A DNA stretch of 64,000 nucleotides, from contig NZ_FNBH01000001.1 of assembly GCF_900102265.1 (NCBI RefSeq), positions 496,001 to 560,000 of the forward strand. The letters run 5' to 3'. A program made the translations under genes and the position numbers. Within the stretch, counting starts at the first letter, position 1; the number at the start of each line of letters is the position of its first letter. This DNA is from Epilithonimonas hungarica (GTDB lineage: Bacteria; Bacteroidota; Bacteroidia; Flavobacteriales; Weeksellaceae). The notes under the pieces were generated by a model that did no database searches, was not told the origin of the DNA, and saw nothing but the letters and a program-made list of their open reading frames with translations. Below are positions 9,594 to 18,397 of the stretch, one piece after another.

Positions 9594-9626
9594 AAAAAAA
9601 ACCTCTCAAATTTTGAGAGGTTTTTA
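9594..9626. terminator. Intrinsic terminator between deoC and GLPGLI gene
   Basis: A-run, then inverted repeat ACCTCTCA...TGAGAGGT with a short AT loop, then a T-run. It is symmetric, so it can stop transcription from both convergent genes. Confidence 0.85.
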
Positions 9627-9631
9627 TGTAA

Positions 9632-10462
9632 TTAATTGTAATTTATGGCTTTATCGGCCTCAACAGGATTATTATATTTTCTTATAATATTCTGCAGATT
9701 TTTTACCTGGGCATTTAATTCTTCAATACTGCTGATCTGCTTCCCTCCAATATTAATATTCAGATTTGGATTATTTTTGAAATTTGTTCTTTCAAAAGAA
9801 AAAGGGTCATTATAAAAGTCTAATAATAATTTTCTCTTTTGTTTTTCATTGATAACAACAGCTTTATTCCCAAAATTCGATTCCAGAAAATCGTCTGTTG
9901 CAAAATTTTCCGAAAAGTTTTGATTTTTAACGAGCTTATAGATAAAGTTATTTTTATCATCCTGAATTTCAAAAATCAGACCGGGTAATCCACGAAATTT
10001 GTATGGACCTTCATTAAAAGGAATATCTTTATTGAACCAGGCGATCCAATGGCGTCCTCCAAAATCTGCTGTAGCTTTTTGAAGACTATAATCGTTATAT
10101 TTTTTTGTTTCATTTTCAATTTTCCAATTAATGATATCGGTGGTCTTATAAGAATAATAACCAAATTTGATATTGCTGAAATTTTCATTCTCAGAAGAAC
10201 CATTTTTCCTCTTAATAACCTGGCCTGTCATATCAACATGCTTGTTATCCAGATTTCCAAATTTTTTATTTAAAGAATCTGCGATCAAAAGATTTCTTCC
10301 ATAGAATTTGGTTTCGTTTTTATTAACATCCAATATCATATAGAATTTTTGATGCTCGTTTTCAGTAGAATCCATTTTCAATTGTAATTCATAAATATAT
10401 CTATGTGTTTGAGCCTGAAAAAAACTTCCGATAAAGAAGCAGAATAACATTATTGTTTTCAT
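9632..10462 (-). CDS. GLPGLI family secreted protein
   Basis: A 276-residue protein with a signal peptide (residues 1-18, ending FFQAQ) and the signature FRGLPGLIFEIQD near residue 160. This family is common in Bacteroidota and its molecular role is not established. The rest is beta-rich, with a typical C-terminal helix containing NPVEADKAINYN. It is a single-gene unit. The upstream gap to the flavin monooxygenase stop is 47 bases. Nothing here points to a specific partner. Confidence 0.88.
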   Translation of the reverse strand: MKTIMLFCFFIGSFFQAQTHRYIYELQLKMDSTENEHQKFYMILDVNKNETKFYGRNLLIADSLNKKFGNLDNKHVDMTGQVIKRKNGSSENENFSNIKFGYYSYKTTDIINWKIENETKKYNDYSLQKATADFGGRHWIAWFNKDIPFNEGPYKFRGLPGLIFEIQDDKNNFIYKLVKNQNFSENFATDDFLESNFGNKAVVINEKQKRKLLLDFYNDPFSFERTNFKNNPNLNINIGGKQISSIEELNAQVKNLQNIIRKYNNPVEADKAINYN

Positions 10463-10509
10463 AACTGTTGTTTAGATTATTTCAAATCAAATATACAAAA
10501 CGTTTATAT

Positions 10510-11670
10510 TCAATGCCTGTTAAAAAACTCCAGCATTGTCGCCAAAGCATTTTCAGAATGCATCAGTTCCCCATTTTCAAGAGATTCTTTGGCTGCGATT
10601 GAAGCCATTGTCTGCATATTTTTTTCATAAGCCGAAATCGCTGATGTTAAAGAACCATATTTTTCAGAGGTCAGACACTCGCTCAGTTCCAGTGCATCCA
10701 GCATTGCCATATTGGCACCTTCGCCTGCGAAAGGAGGCATTACGTGAGCAGCGTCACCAATCATTGTAAGATTTGGCAAGGTTTCCCAAGTCTGATCAAA
10801 AGGCATACAATAGATAGGCCTTGGGATAAAAGGAACTTCTGAGTTTTTAAACAATTCATACCAGATATGATTCCATTCAGGATAATTGATTTTGAACCAT
10901 TCCAGAACTTGTTCTTTATTAGAATAATCCAAACCATTCGTTGAAGACCAGCTTTCATCAGCTTTGAAACTTGCATAAAATCCAATGTCGCCATTTCCTT
11001 TTTGTCCCATCAGCAGATTTTTCCCGTTTCCGAAAGCCATTATTTTTCCGCCTTTCAGAAGAGCATTGATATTTGGCGCAGTTTCTTTTGCATTGCTGAT
11101 ATTTCCTTCCAGCATTATCACACCAGAATAGAAAGCTTTTATATCTGTAATGTAAGGTCGAATTTTAGAATTCGCACCATCAGAAGCGATAACAATATCT
11201 GCATAAGCTGATGAACCGTTTTTAAAATACAAATTCCAGCCTCCATTTTCTTTTTCTATCGAGATGAAATGACTGTTCCAAACAACAGTTCCGGGTTGTA
11301 AAGATTCAAGCAATATTTTTCTTAAAGTCCCGCGGTCAATCTCAGGGCGAAAATACTCGTGTCCAAAATTTTCCTCAACTTTTGTGTCGTGGTCACTGAA
11401 GAATATTTCAGCCCGTTCATTCATTATTAGCTTTTTGTCAGCTCCCGGAAGAAAATTATTCTTGAACTCTTCCAATAATTCTGCTTTGCGGATCGCTGCC
11501 AGACCAGATCTGTCGTGTAAATCCAAAGGCGAACCCTGAACACGTGCATTTTTATCGAAATCTCTTTCGTAAACTTTAACATCAGCCCCTTTTAGTTGTA
11601 AAAGACGGGCTAAAGTCAGTCCGCCGGGACCACCGCCAACAATGGCAATTGATTTATTATTGATCAGCAT
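10510..11670 (-). CDS. TetX-like FAD-dependent monooxygenase
   Basis: A 386-residue class A flavin monooxygenase. It shows the FAD-binding GGGPGG near residue 13, YERD near 38, an R.LR.ILL.SL segment near 115, and GDAAH.MPPFAGEG.N near 300. Length and order of motifs are very close to TetX (388 residues), the tetracycline-hydroxylating enzyme. By my by-eye alignment from memory, two TetX substrate contacts appear replaced: the Arg213 position by Lys and the His234 position by Gly. Flavin hydroxylase chemistry is therefore likely, but tetracycline is not the assured substrate. It is the last gene of an apparent three-gene unit with an AraC regulator and a VOC protein upstream. Confidence 0.85.
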   Translation of the reverse strand: MLINNKSIAIVGGGPGGLTLARLLQLKGADVKVYERDFDKNARVQGSPLDLHDRSGLAAIRKAELLEEFKNNFLPGADKKLIMNERAEIFFSDHDTKVEENFGHEYFRPEIDRGTLRKILLESLQPGTVVWNSHFISIEKENGGWNLYFKNGSSAYADIVIASDGANSKIRPYITDIKAFYSGVIMLEGNISNAKETAPNINALLKGGKIMAFGNGKNLLMGQKGNGDIGFYASFKADESWSSTNGLDYSNKEQVLEWFKINYPEWNHIWYELFKNSEVPFIPRPIYCMPFDQTWETLPNLTMIGDAAHVMPPFAGEGANMAMLDALELSECLTSEKYGSLTSAISAYEKNMQTMASIAAKESLENGELMHSENALATMLEFFNRH

Positions 11671-11694
11671 AATTTTAAAATTTATGCTGCAAAG

Positions 11695-12444
11695 TTATTT
11701 GGTGTGATAAACCAAAAATTGTAAAAAACGGTCGTTTTGATTTTTGAATAATTCTTTGGGAGAAACGCCAGAGAGCTTTTTGATTTCTTTGATGAAATGA
11801 GATTGGTCGGTAAAATTAAGCTGAGGGAAAAGATTACCGTCTTTGATATGATGAAGCGAAGCCTGAAAACGAAGGATTTTGCAGTAATACTTTAATGGAA
11901 TCCCTAATTGTTTATTGAAATAGCGATTGATTTGGCGTTCGTTCCAGACGATTTTCTCAGAAAGTTCTTTCACGCTGATCTCTCCATCGGTTTCAAAAAT
12001 TAAATTGAATAATTTCCTTTTTCTTTCATCGATTTCTTTTGGTAAAAGTGATTGGATCTTCTGGTCTGCTTTTTCACAAAACAATTCAAAATTATCTAGA
12101 TCATCAATACTGAAATCCCAGAAATTGTTAGGTAATTCTATTCCACTGTCCACAAATTCAGCAATGGATTGATGAAGAATATATTCCAAGGCCAAAGGAT
12201 TAAAACTGATTGAAAAAAATGTTTTAATTTTTCTTTTAGGCATTGGTTTAGGTTCTGTTTCCAAACCCATTAAAATAATTTGGAATTGATTGTCAGTCGT
12301 TTTACAAAAGAGCAGATCAATTTTTCCGTTAGGAATGATCACACCTTCATTGAAGCCGGACAAGTTTTCCAGCGATGAATAACAATATACAAAATCGGCC
12401 AGCAATTGGTCTGGCTTGATAAGTTTGTATTCTAACTCGTCCAT
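11695..12444 (-). CDS. AraC family transcriptional regulator
   Basis: A 249-residue regulator. The N-terminal half begins ELEYKLIKPDQLLADFVYCY and looks like the DUF6597-type sensor often found in Bacteroidota AraC proteins. The C-terminal half carries the AraC double helix-turn-helix (WNERQINRYFNKQLG, then LNFTDQSHFIKEIKKLSGVSP). It lies 24 bases upstream of the TetX-like monooxygenase and 19 bases downstream of the VOC gene on the same strand, so all three are probably co-transcribed and it may regulate them. Confidence 0.87.
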   Translation of the reverse strand: MDELEYKLIKPDQLLADFVYCYSSLENLSGFNEGVIIPNGKIDLLFCKTTDNQFQIILMGLETEPKPMPKRKIKTFFSISFNPLALEYILHQSIAEFVDSGIELPNNFWDFSIDDLDNFELFCEKADQKIQSLLPKEIDERKRKLFNLIFETDGEISVKELSEKIVWNERQINRYFNKQLGIPLKYYCKILRFQASLHHIKDGNLFPQLNFTDQSHFIKEIKKLSGVSPKELFKNQNDRFLQFLVYHTK

Positions 12445-12463
12445 TTTTATTGGCAGGCAGATT

Positions 12464-12865
12464 TTATTTATTATCAGAGGGTTCCCAAAGTTCTATTTTG
12501 TTTCCGTCCGGGTCTAAGATGTGAACAAATTTCCCATAATCAGAACTTTCGATTTCATCAAGAATGGTCACGTCATTTTCTTTTAGGTTTTTCACCAATC
12601 CTTCAATATTCTGGACACGGTAATTGATCATGAACTCCTTTTTCGAAGGGGAGAAATAGCTACTTCCGGTTTTGAAAGGGCTCCATTGCAGAGAATTGAT
12701 TTTGTCAGGGTCATTAATGTTTCTTGATTCGAAAGTTGACCCCCACTCAGTGGTATCAAGGCCAAGATTCTTCGCATACCAATCTCTGGTTTCTTTCGGG
12801 TCATCAGAAAAAAAGAAAATGCCACCGATTCCTGTTACTTTTGGAGTTTTGTTTTGGTCTTCCAT
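12464..12865 (-). CDS. VOC family (glyoxalase/bleomycin-resistance fold) protein
   Basis: A 133-residue vicinal-oxygen-chelate protein. The N-terminal module has GGIFFFSDDPKETRDWYAKN, and the C-terminal module the family's FVHILDPDGNKIELWEP with its terminal metal-binding Glu. VOC proteins act as glyoxalases, dioxygenases or drug-binding proteins, and the substrate cannot be deduced. It is first in the presumed unit VOC, AraC, flavin monooxygenase, which suggests a small detoxification or xenobiotic-response operon. Confidence 0.87.
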   Translation of the reverse strand: MEDQNKTPKVTGIGGIFFFSDDPKETRDWYAKNLGLDTTEWGSTFESRNINDPDKINSLQWSPFKTGSSYFSPSKKEFMINYRVQNIEGLVKNLKENDVTILDEIESSDYGKFVHILDPDGNKIELWEPSDNK

Positions 12866-12909
12866 TTTATTATTTTAGTTATTGGTTATAGATTCAAATA
12901 TAAATATTT

Positions 12910-14379
12910 TTATTCCGCAACCCAAACACTCACGTTTCCCGCAGGACAGGGAAAGTCTGCCCAGCCATTTTCATCAACTGTAATTTTATCCTGAAGGTGT
13001 CCTGTGAGATCATAGAACGATTTTCCAGCATATTTTTGACCTATTTCCATCGGTTTGTGATTGGCGTCTTTGTTACTCAGGACAACTGCGCAACCAGAAT
13101 GTTCATCATCACCCGAACGAACCCAGCCAACACAATGTGCATCATCAAAATAGTCTCTTTGTTCACCGTATGCAAAATATTTTCTGGCTTGGATGAGCTG
13201 TTCAATAGCATCAACTTTATCAAGGAAAATTTCATATTCATTACCATCTTTTCCATGGTCTTTGTAACTCGCTCCGTATAGATCGGGATAAAAAACGCAA
13301 GGATAACCATCTTTTCTTAATAAGATCAGAGCGTAGGCAATCGGTTTGAACCATGCCTCAACTGGGGCTTCCAAAGCCTGAAGCGGTTGCGTATCGTGAT
13401 TGTCCACTACGGTGACTGCTTTGTCCGGATGAGATGCAACAAGTGTTTCTGTGAAAATCTCTCTTAAGTCGAAATCTGGGTTTTTGGAAGCATTATGAAG
13501 ATTATTCTGTAATGAGGAATCGAAAAGGCTCATACAACCTTCGGTAGAATCTATGTAAGCCTCCAAAAGATGAAGGTATCCCGGCGCCCAATATTCACCG
13601 ACAGCAAAAATGTTTTTTCCGGTATTGGCTCTTAACGTATGAAGCCATTCTTTATAAAAATCTGGTGAGATATGCTTCACGGCATCCAGTCTTACCCCAT
13701 CAAAGCCTGTCTCGTCGTGATACCATTTTCCCCAATGATTGAGTTCCTCTCGCACAAAGGGATTACGGTGTTCGATGTCATTATACATCAGGAAATCATA
13801 ATTTCCTTTTTCGTCATCAATGATATCGTCCCAGCCCTCACCATGTTCATTGATGATTCTGTAAATGGCACTTTCCATTCCTTCCGCATAATCTACACCT
13901 GTGAAACACGTAAAATCCCATTTGAAATTAGAATAAGTATCGCCTCGCCCTGGAAAAGTAAATTTGGTGTAAGATTCAATTTCCATTACATCAGAAATGT
14001 CTTTGTTGCGGTCTTCCTCATCCACTTTTACGGCATTGAATTTTTCCAATTCATCACCTCCGGCTTTATGATTAAGAACTACATCTACAATCGTTTGGAT
14101 GCTTTTTTCTTTCAGAGATTTTATAGCTTGAACATATTCTTCCTTGCTCCCGTATTTGGTCGGAATTGTTCCTTTTTGGTCGAACTCACCCAAATCGAAA
14201 AGATCATAAGGGCCATATCCGACACCATACCCGCCATTAGTAGACTTATAAGCCGGTGGAAGCCATACGGCAGTGATTCCCAGTTCAGAAAGATAGTCCG
14301 CAGATTCTTTGACGTGTTTCCAAAGAAAAGAATCTCCATCGGTGTACCAATGGAAAAATTGAATCATAGTTCCGTTCAT
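12910..14379 (-). CDS. Cytoplasmic alpha-amylase (GH13 subfamily 5 type)
   Basis: A 489-residue alpha-amylase without a signal peptide, starting MNGTMIQFFHWYTDGD as in E. coli AmyA-type and Bacillus liquefying enzymes. Catalytic residues: Asp232 in GVRLDAVKH, Glu262 in AVGEYWAPG and Asp329 in VDNHDTQP. The calcium-site and domain B region (PGRGDTYSNFKWDF) is present, and a C-terminal beta domain ends NVSVWVAE. It would hydrolyse maltodextrins or glycogen inside the cell. Together with the secreted GH13 enzyme at 5051 it suggests starch use, though no SusC/SusD pair is in the window. Confidence 0.93.
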   Translation of the reverse strand: MNGTMIQFFHWYTDGDSFLWKHVKESADYLSELGITAVWLPPAYKSTNGGYGVGYGPYDLFDLGEFDQKGTIPTKYGSKEEYVQAIKSLKEKSIQTIVDVVLNHKAGGDELEKFNAVKVDEEDRNKDISDVMEIESYTKFTFPGRGDTYSNFKWDFTCFTGVDYAEGMESAIYRIINEHGEGWDDIIDDEKGNYDFLMYNDIEHRNPFVREELNHWGKWYHDETGFDGVRLDAVKHISPDFYKEWLHTLRANTGKNIFAVGEYWAPGYLHLLEAYIDSTEGCMSLFDSSLQNNLHNASKNPDFDLREIFTETLVASHPDKAVTVVDNHDTQPLQALEAPVEAWFKPIAYALILLRKDGYPCVFYPDLYGASYKDHGKDGNEYEIFLDKVDAIEQLIQARKYFAYGEQRDYFDDAHCVGWVRSGDDEHSGCAVVLSNKDANHKPMEIGQKYAGKSFYDLTGHLQDKITVDENGWADFPCPAGNVSVWVAE

Positions 14380-14512
14380 AAGATTGTAGTTTTTTCAGTT
14401 GATTTTGATTTGATGATTTCAAACTATGAAAATATCAAGCCAAGGAAAGAAAGAAGATTCAAGAGAAAAGTAAAAAGAACCAAATTGGAAATGTCACTTA
14501 AGATTAAGCAAA

Positions 14513-14583
14513 TAATTTGGTCGCCTTTATCCGCCTTTCGCTCCCGCTTTTTTCTTTTTTGAGAAAAGAGCTCCACTCAAACC
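14513..14583. repeat. Intergenic hairpin repeat, copy B
   Basis: On the minus strand this reads GGAGCTCTTTTC, then AGCGGGAGCG, then AAAGGCGGATAAAGGCG. It thus repeats the modules of copy A (4264-4384) in opposite orientation, with a shorter central palindrome. It fills the gap between the amylase and dinB genes. Nothing else was seen in the 283 bases between those genes. Confidence 0.7.
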
Positions 14584-14662
14584 TTATGAAATGGTTCATC
14601 GATTCAAATGAAAAATAAAAATATAAAAAGAGATAAGTCAGGCGCGCTTCGCAACATAGAAG

Positions 14663-15748
14663 CTAGTCCTCGAATTCTAAGAAGGGGATTTTCAGCTGAA
14701 CGGAGACTTGTTTTTTTTCTTCTGTATTGAGATTGGAAAGTGATAATCCAAGCAGTCTAATAGCTTTATCGAAAGGGCGAAGTTCCCAAAGTTGTTTCGC
14801 CGTATTATAAAATTTCTCTGCATTCTCGAAATACAATTCCTGGGTCTTGCTTCTCGTATAAAGCGAAAAATCTTTGTATTTGATTTTCAAAGTCAGGGTT
14901 TTACCTTGGATCTCTCTTCTGCCGAGACGTTCTTCCAGTTCCAGACTTAGAGATTTCAGTTTTTCATCAATCTGTTCATCCTCATTGATGTCATCCCAAA
15001 ACGTTCTTTCAACAGCCACACTCTTCTGGATTCGGTTTGGTTTTACCTCCCCATTATGGATTCCTCGAACGACATTGTAATAATATCTCCCGGATTTTCC
15101 GAAAAGCTTTTCCAGTTCATCCAGAGATTTGGCTTTCAAATCGGCACCTTTGAAGATGTGAAGTGTGTGCATTCTATTAGCTGTCACTTTTCCTACACCA
15201 TAGAATTTCTCAATTGGAAGATTTTCCAAAAACTCATTGATCTTTGTTGGATGAATGGTTTTCTGCCCATTAGGTTTATTGATGTCGGAAGCTACTTTCG
15301 CCAGAAATTTATTGACAGAAATTCCCGCAGAAGCCGTCAGTCCAGTTTCTTCAAAAATCCGTTTTCTTATTTCTTTGGCAATGTAGTTGGCTGATTCGAT
15401 TCCTTTTTTATTTTCTGTAACATCCAGATAAGCCTCGTCCAGAGAAAGTGGTTCCACCAAATCCGTATAATCATGAAAGATGTTCCTGATTTTGCTAGAG
15501 ATTTCTTTGTATCGCTGGAATCTTGGTCTTACAAAGATAAGATGCGGACATTTTTCTTTTGCCGTTTTACTGGGCATCGCTGACCTTACTCCAAATTTTC
15601 TGGCTTCATAACTTGCCGCTGCAACCACGCCACGATGCCCACCGCCAACAGCAATAGCTTTTCCACGCAGACTCGGGTCATCAAGCTGTTCCACAGACGC
15701 ATAAAATGCGTCCATATCCACGTGAATTATTTTGCGTTGCGATTGCAT
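14663..15748 (-). CDS. dinB: DNA polymerase IV (Y family)
   Basis: A 361-residue translesion polymerase. Metal-binding acids lie in HVDMDAFYASVEQ near residue 10 and in SLDEAYLDVT near 103-110. The helix-hairpin-helix thumb region contains FYGVGKVTANRM, and the little-finger domain includes SVAVERTFWDD. The C-terminus has QLKIPF, a plausible beta-clamp-binding motif. Length is standard. It is downstream of the TlpA-like gene on the same strand, but a strong terminator lies between them, so it should have its own promoter. No LexA box was identified by eye. Confidence 0.95.
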   Translation of the reverse strand: MQSQRKIIHVDMDAFYASVEQLDDPSLRGKAIAVGGGHRGVVAAASYEARKFGVRSAMPSKTAKEKCPHLIFVRPRFQRYKEISSKIRNIFHDYTDLVEPLSLDEAYLDVTENKKGIESANYIAKEIRKRIFEETGLTASAGISVNKFLAKVASDINKPNGQKTIHPTKINEFLENLPIEKFYGVGKVTANRMHTLHIFKGADLKAKSLDELEKLFGKSGRYYYNVVRGIHNGEVKPNRIQKSVAVERTFWDDINEDEQIDEKLKSLSLELEERLGRREIQGKTLTLKIKYKDFSLYTRSKTQELYFENAEKFYNTAKQLWELRPFDKAIRLLGLSLSNLNTEEKKQVSVQLKIPFLEFED

Positions 15749-15762
15749 CGAACAAATTTATG

Positions 15763-15792
15763 CAAAAAAAATCCCGAAAATTTTCGGGATTG
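15763..15792 (-). terminator. Intrinsic terminator after TlpA-like gene
   Basis: Perfect 20-base palindrome 15771-15790 (ATCCCGAAAA and its complement). On the minus strand it is followed by a T-run from 15770 down to 15763, 10 bases after the stop of the gene ending at 15801. Confidence 0.85.
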
Positions 15793-15800
15793 TAATATTG

Positions 15801-16316
15801 TTATTTTGTAAGCTTGTCGATTGTTGATTGTATTTCGGGATCATCCGGAGAAATCGCATAATATTTTGCAATATCCGACTTTTGGTCCACCACAATATAT
15901 CTCGGGATCCAGTTGAGGTCAACATAATTGTTGAAATCATTCTTCCATCCCGATGCAAACCAATAATTCTCTTTGTCCTTCATTTCAAATTTATCAAGAC
16001 TTTTATCAAAACCTTCTTTTGAGCGTTCCAGTGAAAGGAATACAAAGTCGATATTTGGATTTTGTGCTTCTAATTCTTTTGCTTTTGGAAATGCTTTCAG
16101 ACAATCTTTGCACCAACCGGCCCAGAAATCCAGCACTAAAACTTTACCTTTGTGCTGGTCCAGAATATCTTTTATGGAAGTTTCTTTTCCATTTTCGTCC
16201 TGTAATTTTTGTGCTAAAGCTGCTTTGGAAAATTTGATTTTCAGGACTTTTGGAACTTCCTGCGTAAATCCCAATTGAAAAACAAATAATAAGATGTAAA
16301 CTAGTATCCTCTTCAT
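15801..16316 (-). CDS. TlpA-like thioredoxin-fold protein, exported
   Basis: A 171-residue protein with a signal peptide (about residues 1-19, ending QLGFTQ) and a thioredoxin-like domain. The redox motif is WCKDC in FWAGWCKDCLKAFPKA near residue 68; a PRYIVVD segment carries the cis-proline equivalent (IPRY). Such proteins act as periplasmic thiol-disulfide oxidoreductases or in cytochrome c maturation. Cys-Lys-Asp-Cys is unusual compared with the common Cys-x-Pro-Cys, hinting at a specialised redox potential. It is transcribed alone and divergent from the Crp/Fnr gene across 163 bases. Confidence 0.85.
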   Translation of the reverse strand: MKRILVYILLFVFQLGFTQEVPKVLKIKFSKAALAQKLQDENGKETSIKDILDQHKGKVLVLDFWAGWCKDCLKAFPKAKELEAQNPNIDFVFLSLERSKEGFDKSLDKFEMKDKENYWFASGWKNDFNNYVDLNWIPRYIVVDQKSDIAKYYAISPDDPEIQSTIDKLTK

Positions 16317-16479
16317 TTTTTTTAATTTGTATGAAACGAAGTTAAGGAATAATACCCAATTTGTATATTTTGGGAAATGTTTATTGAGAGAAAATGTTTA
16401 ATCCTTAAAATATTGTGAAAATCTTTTTGAATTTCATTGGAATTGTTAAAATATATTTAATTTTGAATAAAAGTTATTA

Positions 16480-17115
16480 ATGGGAAACTCGGATTTCATC
16501 AAAAGGAAATTTGAAAAATTTGATGAAGGTTTTCATCAGGAACTCAAAGAGCACGGGATTTTTACCTCGGTCAATGCCAAACAGGAATTGATTGCCGAAG
16601 GTGATAAGGTGAAATTTATTCCCATACTTATAAAAGGTTCTGTAAAAGTGTATAATTTGAATGACGGAAAAGAGCTGGTCTATTATTACATATCGCCAGG
16701 CGAGAGTTGTATAATGACGTTCTCCACAATTTTTACGGATAAAGTGAGTAGAATATATGCCATCTCAGAAGAAAAATCTGAAATTCTATTGCTTCCCGTT
16801 CCTCAATTCCTGAATTGGCTTCAAACCTATCCTCAATTGAATCAAATGTTTTTTCTGGAATATGATTCGAGGTATAAATTTATGATGGAAACAATCAACA
16901 AGATTGTTTTCCAGAAGTTGGACCACCGGGTTTTAGAATATCTCCACGAAAGAATCAGAAGAAGTGGAGCAGATGTTGTAAAGGTCTCACATAAGAAGAT
17001 CGCTGATGAATTGGGAACTGCAAGAGAAGTGGTCAGCCGCATTCTGAAAAAATTTGAAAAAGAGGGATTGATTACACAAAGCCCATTAGGAATAGAAATA
17101 ATTGAAAAGCGGTGA
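16480..17115 (+). CDS. Crp/Fnr family transcriptional regulator
   Basis: A 211-residue regulator with an N-terminal cyclic-nucleotide-binding fold (residues about 25-130) and a C-terminal winged helix (HKKIADELGTAREVVSRILKKFEKEGLI). The cluster of Cys residues that would hold Fnr's 4Fe-4S centre is absent; only one Cys is visible (in PGESCIM). It is therefore more Crp- or NnrR-like. It heads a six-gene same-strand run. A terminator hairpin overlaps its stop codon, so the following genes are probably transcribed from their own promoter, perhaps under its control. Confidence 0.9.
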   Translation: MGNSDFIKRKFEKFDEGFHQELKEHGIFTSVNAKQELIAEGDKVKFIPILIKGSVKVYNLNDGKELVYYYISPGESCIMTFSTIFTDKVSRIYAISEEKSEILLLPVPQFLNWLQTYPQLNQMFFLEYDSRYKFMMETINKIVFQKLDHRVLEYLHERIRRSGADVVKVSHKKIADELGTAREVVSRILKKFEKEGLITQSPLGIEIIEKR

Positions 17116-17134
17116 CTTTAGTCACCGTTTTTTT
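17110..17134 (+). terminator. Intrinsic terminator overlapping the Crp/Fnr stop codon
   Basis: CGGTGAC at 17110-17116 pairs with GTCACCG at 17121-17127 across loop TTTA, followed by seven Ts. The stop codon lies within the left arm. Confidence 0.85.
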
Positions 17135-17143
17135 ATGTACATA

Positions 17144-17154
17144 CATCATAATTT
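17144..17154 (+). promoter_or_regulatory. Candidate -7 box for the DUF5777-YceI run
   Basis: The segment contains TAATTTTG, which fits TAnnTTTG, about 20 bases ahead of the preferred start of the DUF5777 gene and just after the Crp/Fnr terminator. No clear -33 element was matched. Confidence 0.4.
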
Positions 17155-17171
17155 TGAACAAAAAGGTTTAT

Positions 17172-18011
17172 ATGTCAAAACTTCTATCATTTATCTCTTT
17201 ATTCATTCTGATTTTATCTTATGCGCAGGACGATCTGTTGAAAGAAATCGATACAGTAAAAGCGGAAGAGCCATATTCTCCCAGCTTCAAAGCATTGCAG
17301 GTTGTTACGGCACAATCCACAAAATTACCTTCAAAAAAAGAATTTTATCTGGATATTTCTCACAGGTTCGGAGATGTAAGTGATGGATTCAAAAATTTCT
17401 TCGGGCTAGATAACGCAACTACAAAACTTGGAGTGGTCTATGGTCTTACGGATTGGATGTCATTGAACTTTGCCAGACATACCTATCAAAAAACTTACGA
17501 GTTTGGTGCAAAGTACAGACTTTTCAAACAAGAAAAAGAATCACCATTTGATATTGTCGGGTACAATGTTTTGGACATCAATTCAGAACTTAAAAAAGAT
17601 GATTTTCCAAAGCTTGAATTCGCCGATAGGTTTGCTTATTTATCTCAATTATTGATTTCAAGAAGATTCACAGAAAATCTGACTTTGCAGTTAACGCCTA
17701 GTTATATCCATAGAAATCTGATAGAACCGACAATTGACAGTAAAGATCTCTTCTCTACAGGTCTGGGAGGACGATACAAAATCTCGAAAAGAGTTTCTAT
17801 CAACGCAGAATATTTCTACAACTTCGAGAATAAAAATTTCTACAAAAATCCTTTATCTGTAGGAATGGATATCGATACAGGCGGACACGTTTTCCAGCTG
17901 GTCTTCAGTAATTCTCAAGCCAATACGGAAACCGGTTACATAAGTAATGCGACAGGTGATTGGGCGAAAGGTCATTTCTTCTTTGGGTTTAATCTTTATA
18001 GAGTTTTTTAA
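17172..18011 (+). CDS. DUF5777 family beta-barrel-like protein
   Basis: A 279-residue protein from ATG 17172, chosen because a signal peptide (MSKLLSFISLF..., ending SYAQ) begins there. The longer frame would start inside the previous terminator. The mature part has alternating strands with aromatic ends (FYLDISHRFGDVSDGF, then LGVVYGLTDWMSLNF) and ends GFNLYRVF with a C-terminal Phe, as in outer-membrane beta-barrels. DUF5777 proteins are described only by sequence. It is followed after one base by a haem-motif lipoprotein gene and then YceI, which suggests an envelope electron-transfer or redox-lipid function for the run. Confidence 0.8.
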   Translation: MSKLLSFISLFILILSYAQDDLLKEIDTVKAEEPYSPSFKALQVVTAQSTKLPSKKEFYLDISHRFGDVSDGFKNFFGLDNATTKLGVVYGLTDWMSLNFARHTYQKTYEFGAKYRLFKQEKESPFDIVGYNVLDINSELKKDDFPKLEFADRFAYLSQLLISRRFTENLTLQLTPSYIHRNLIEPTIDSKDLFSTGLGGRYKISKRVSINAEYFYNFENKNFYKNPLSVGMDIDTGGHVFQLVFSNSQANTETGYISNATGDWAKGHFFFGFNLYRVF

Positions 18012-18021
18012 AATGCTGACT

Positions 18022-18381
18022 ATGAAAAGTACAATGAAATTATTCGTTCCGGTTTTGGGATTTTTTATGTTAATGAATTGCGACACAAAAACTTATGAAG
18101 ATATCTCTGATAATACTCCAATTACAGAAACCGTTACTTACAACAAAAATGTGAAAACGATCATTGATAACAATTGTGTGGTTTGCCATTCGCCAACAGG
18201 TTCTAATCCTTATTTCCCGTTGACAGATTATACGGCCGTAAAAAATTCAATAGATAATATTCTGGACAGAATCCAAAGAGCGAACGGGGATCCTTTGAAA
18301 ATGCCTCAAGGAGGAACATTGTCCCAGGATAATATCAATATGATCATCAAATGGAAAGCAGATGGTTTGCTTGAAAACTAA
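18022..18381 (+). CDS. Small cytochrome c-like lipoprotein
   Basis: About 119 residues from ATG 18022 (18013 is also possible). The start is a lipoprotein signal with Cys in FFMLMNC. One haem-attachment motif, CVVCH, sits near residue 54, and a likely axial Met lies in KMPQGG about 40 residues later. This is the layout of a short monohaem c-type cytochrome anchored in the envelope. It sits one to ten bases after the DUF5777 stop and 16 bases before yceI, so translation is probably coupled. It may hand electrons to or from a partner encoded in this run. Confidence 0.82.
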   Translation: MKSTMKLFVPVLGFFMLMNCDTKTYEDISDNTPITETVTYNKNVKTIIDNNCVVCHSPTGSNPYFPLTDYTAVKNSIDNILDRIQRANGDPLKMPQGGTLSQDNINMIIKWKADGLLEN

Positions 18382-18397
18382 TTTAAATAAAGAAAAA

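Noticed and set aside
13672-14562. 296-residue plus-strand frame across the cytoplasmic amylase gene
   Set aside because: It lies opposite a clear GH13 gene with all catalytic residues, and its own product shows no domain.
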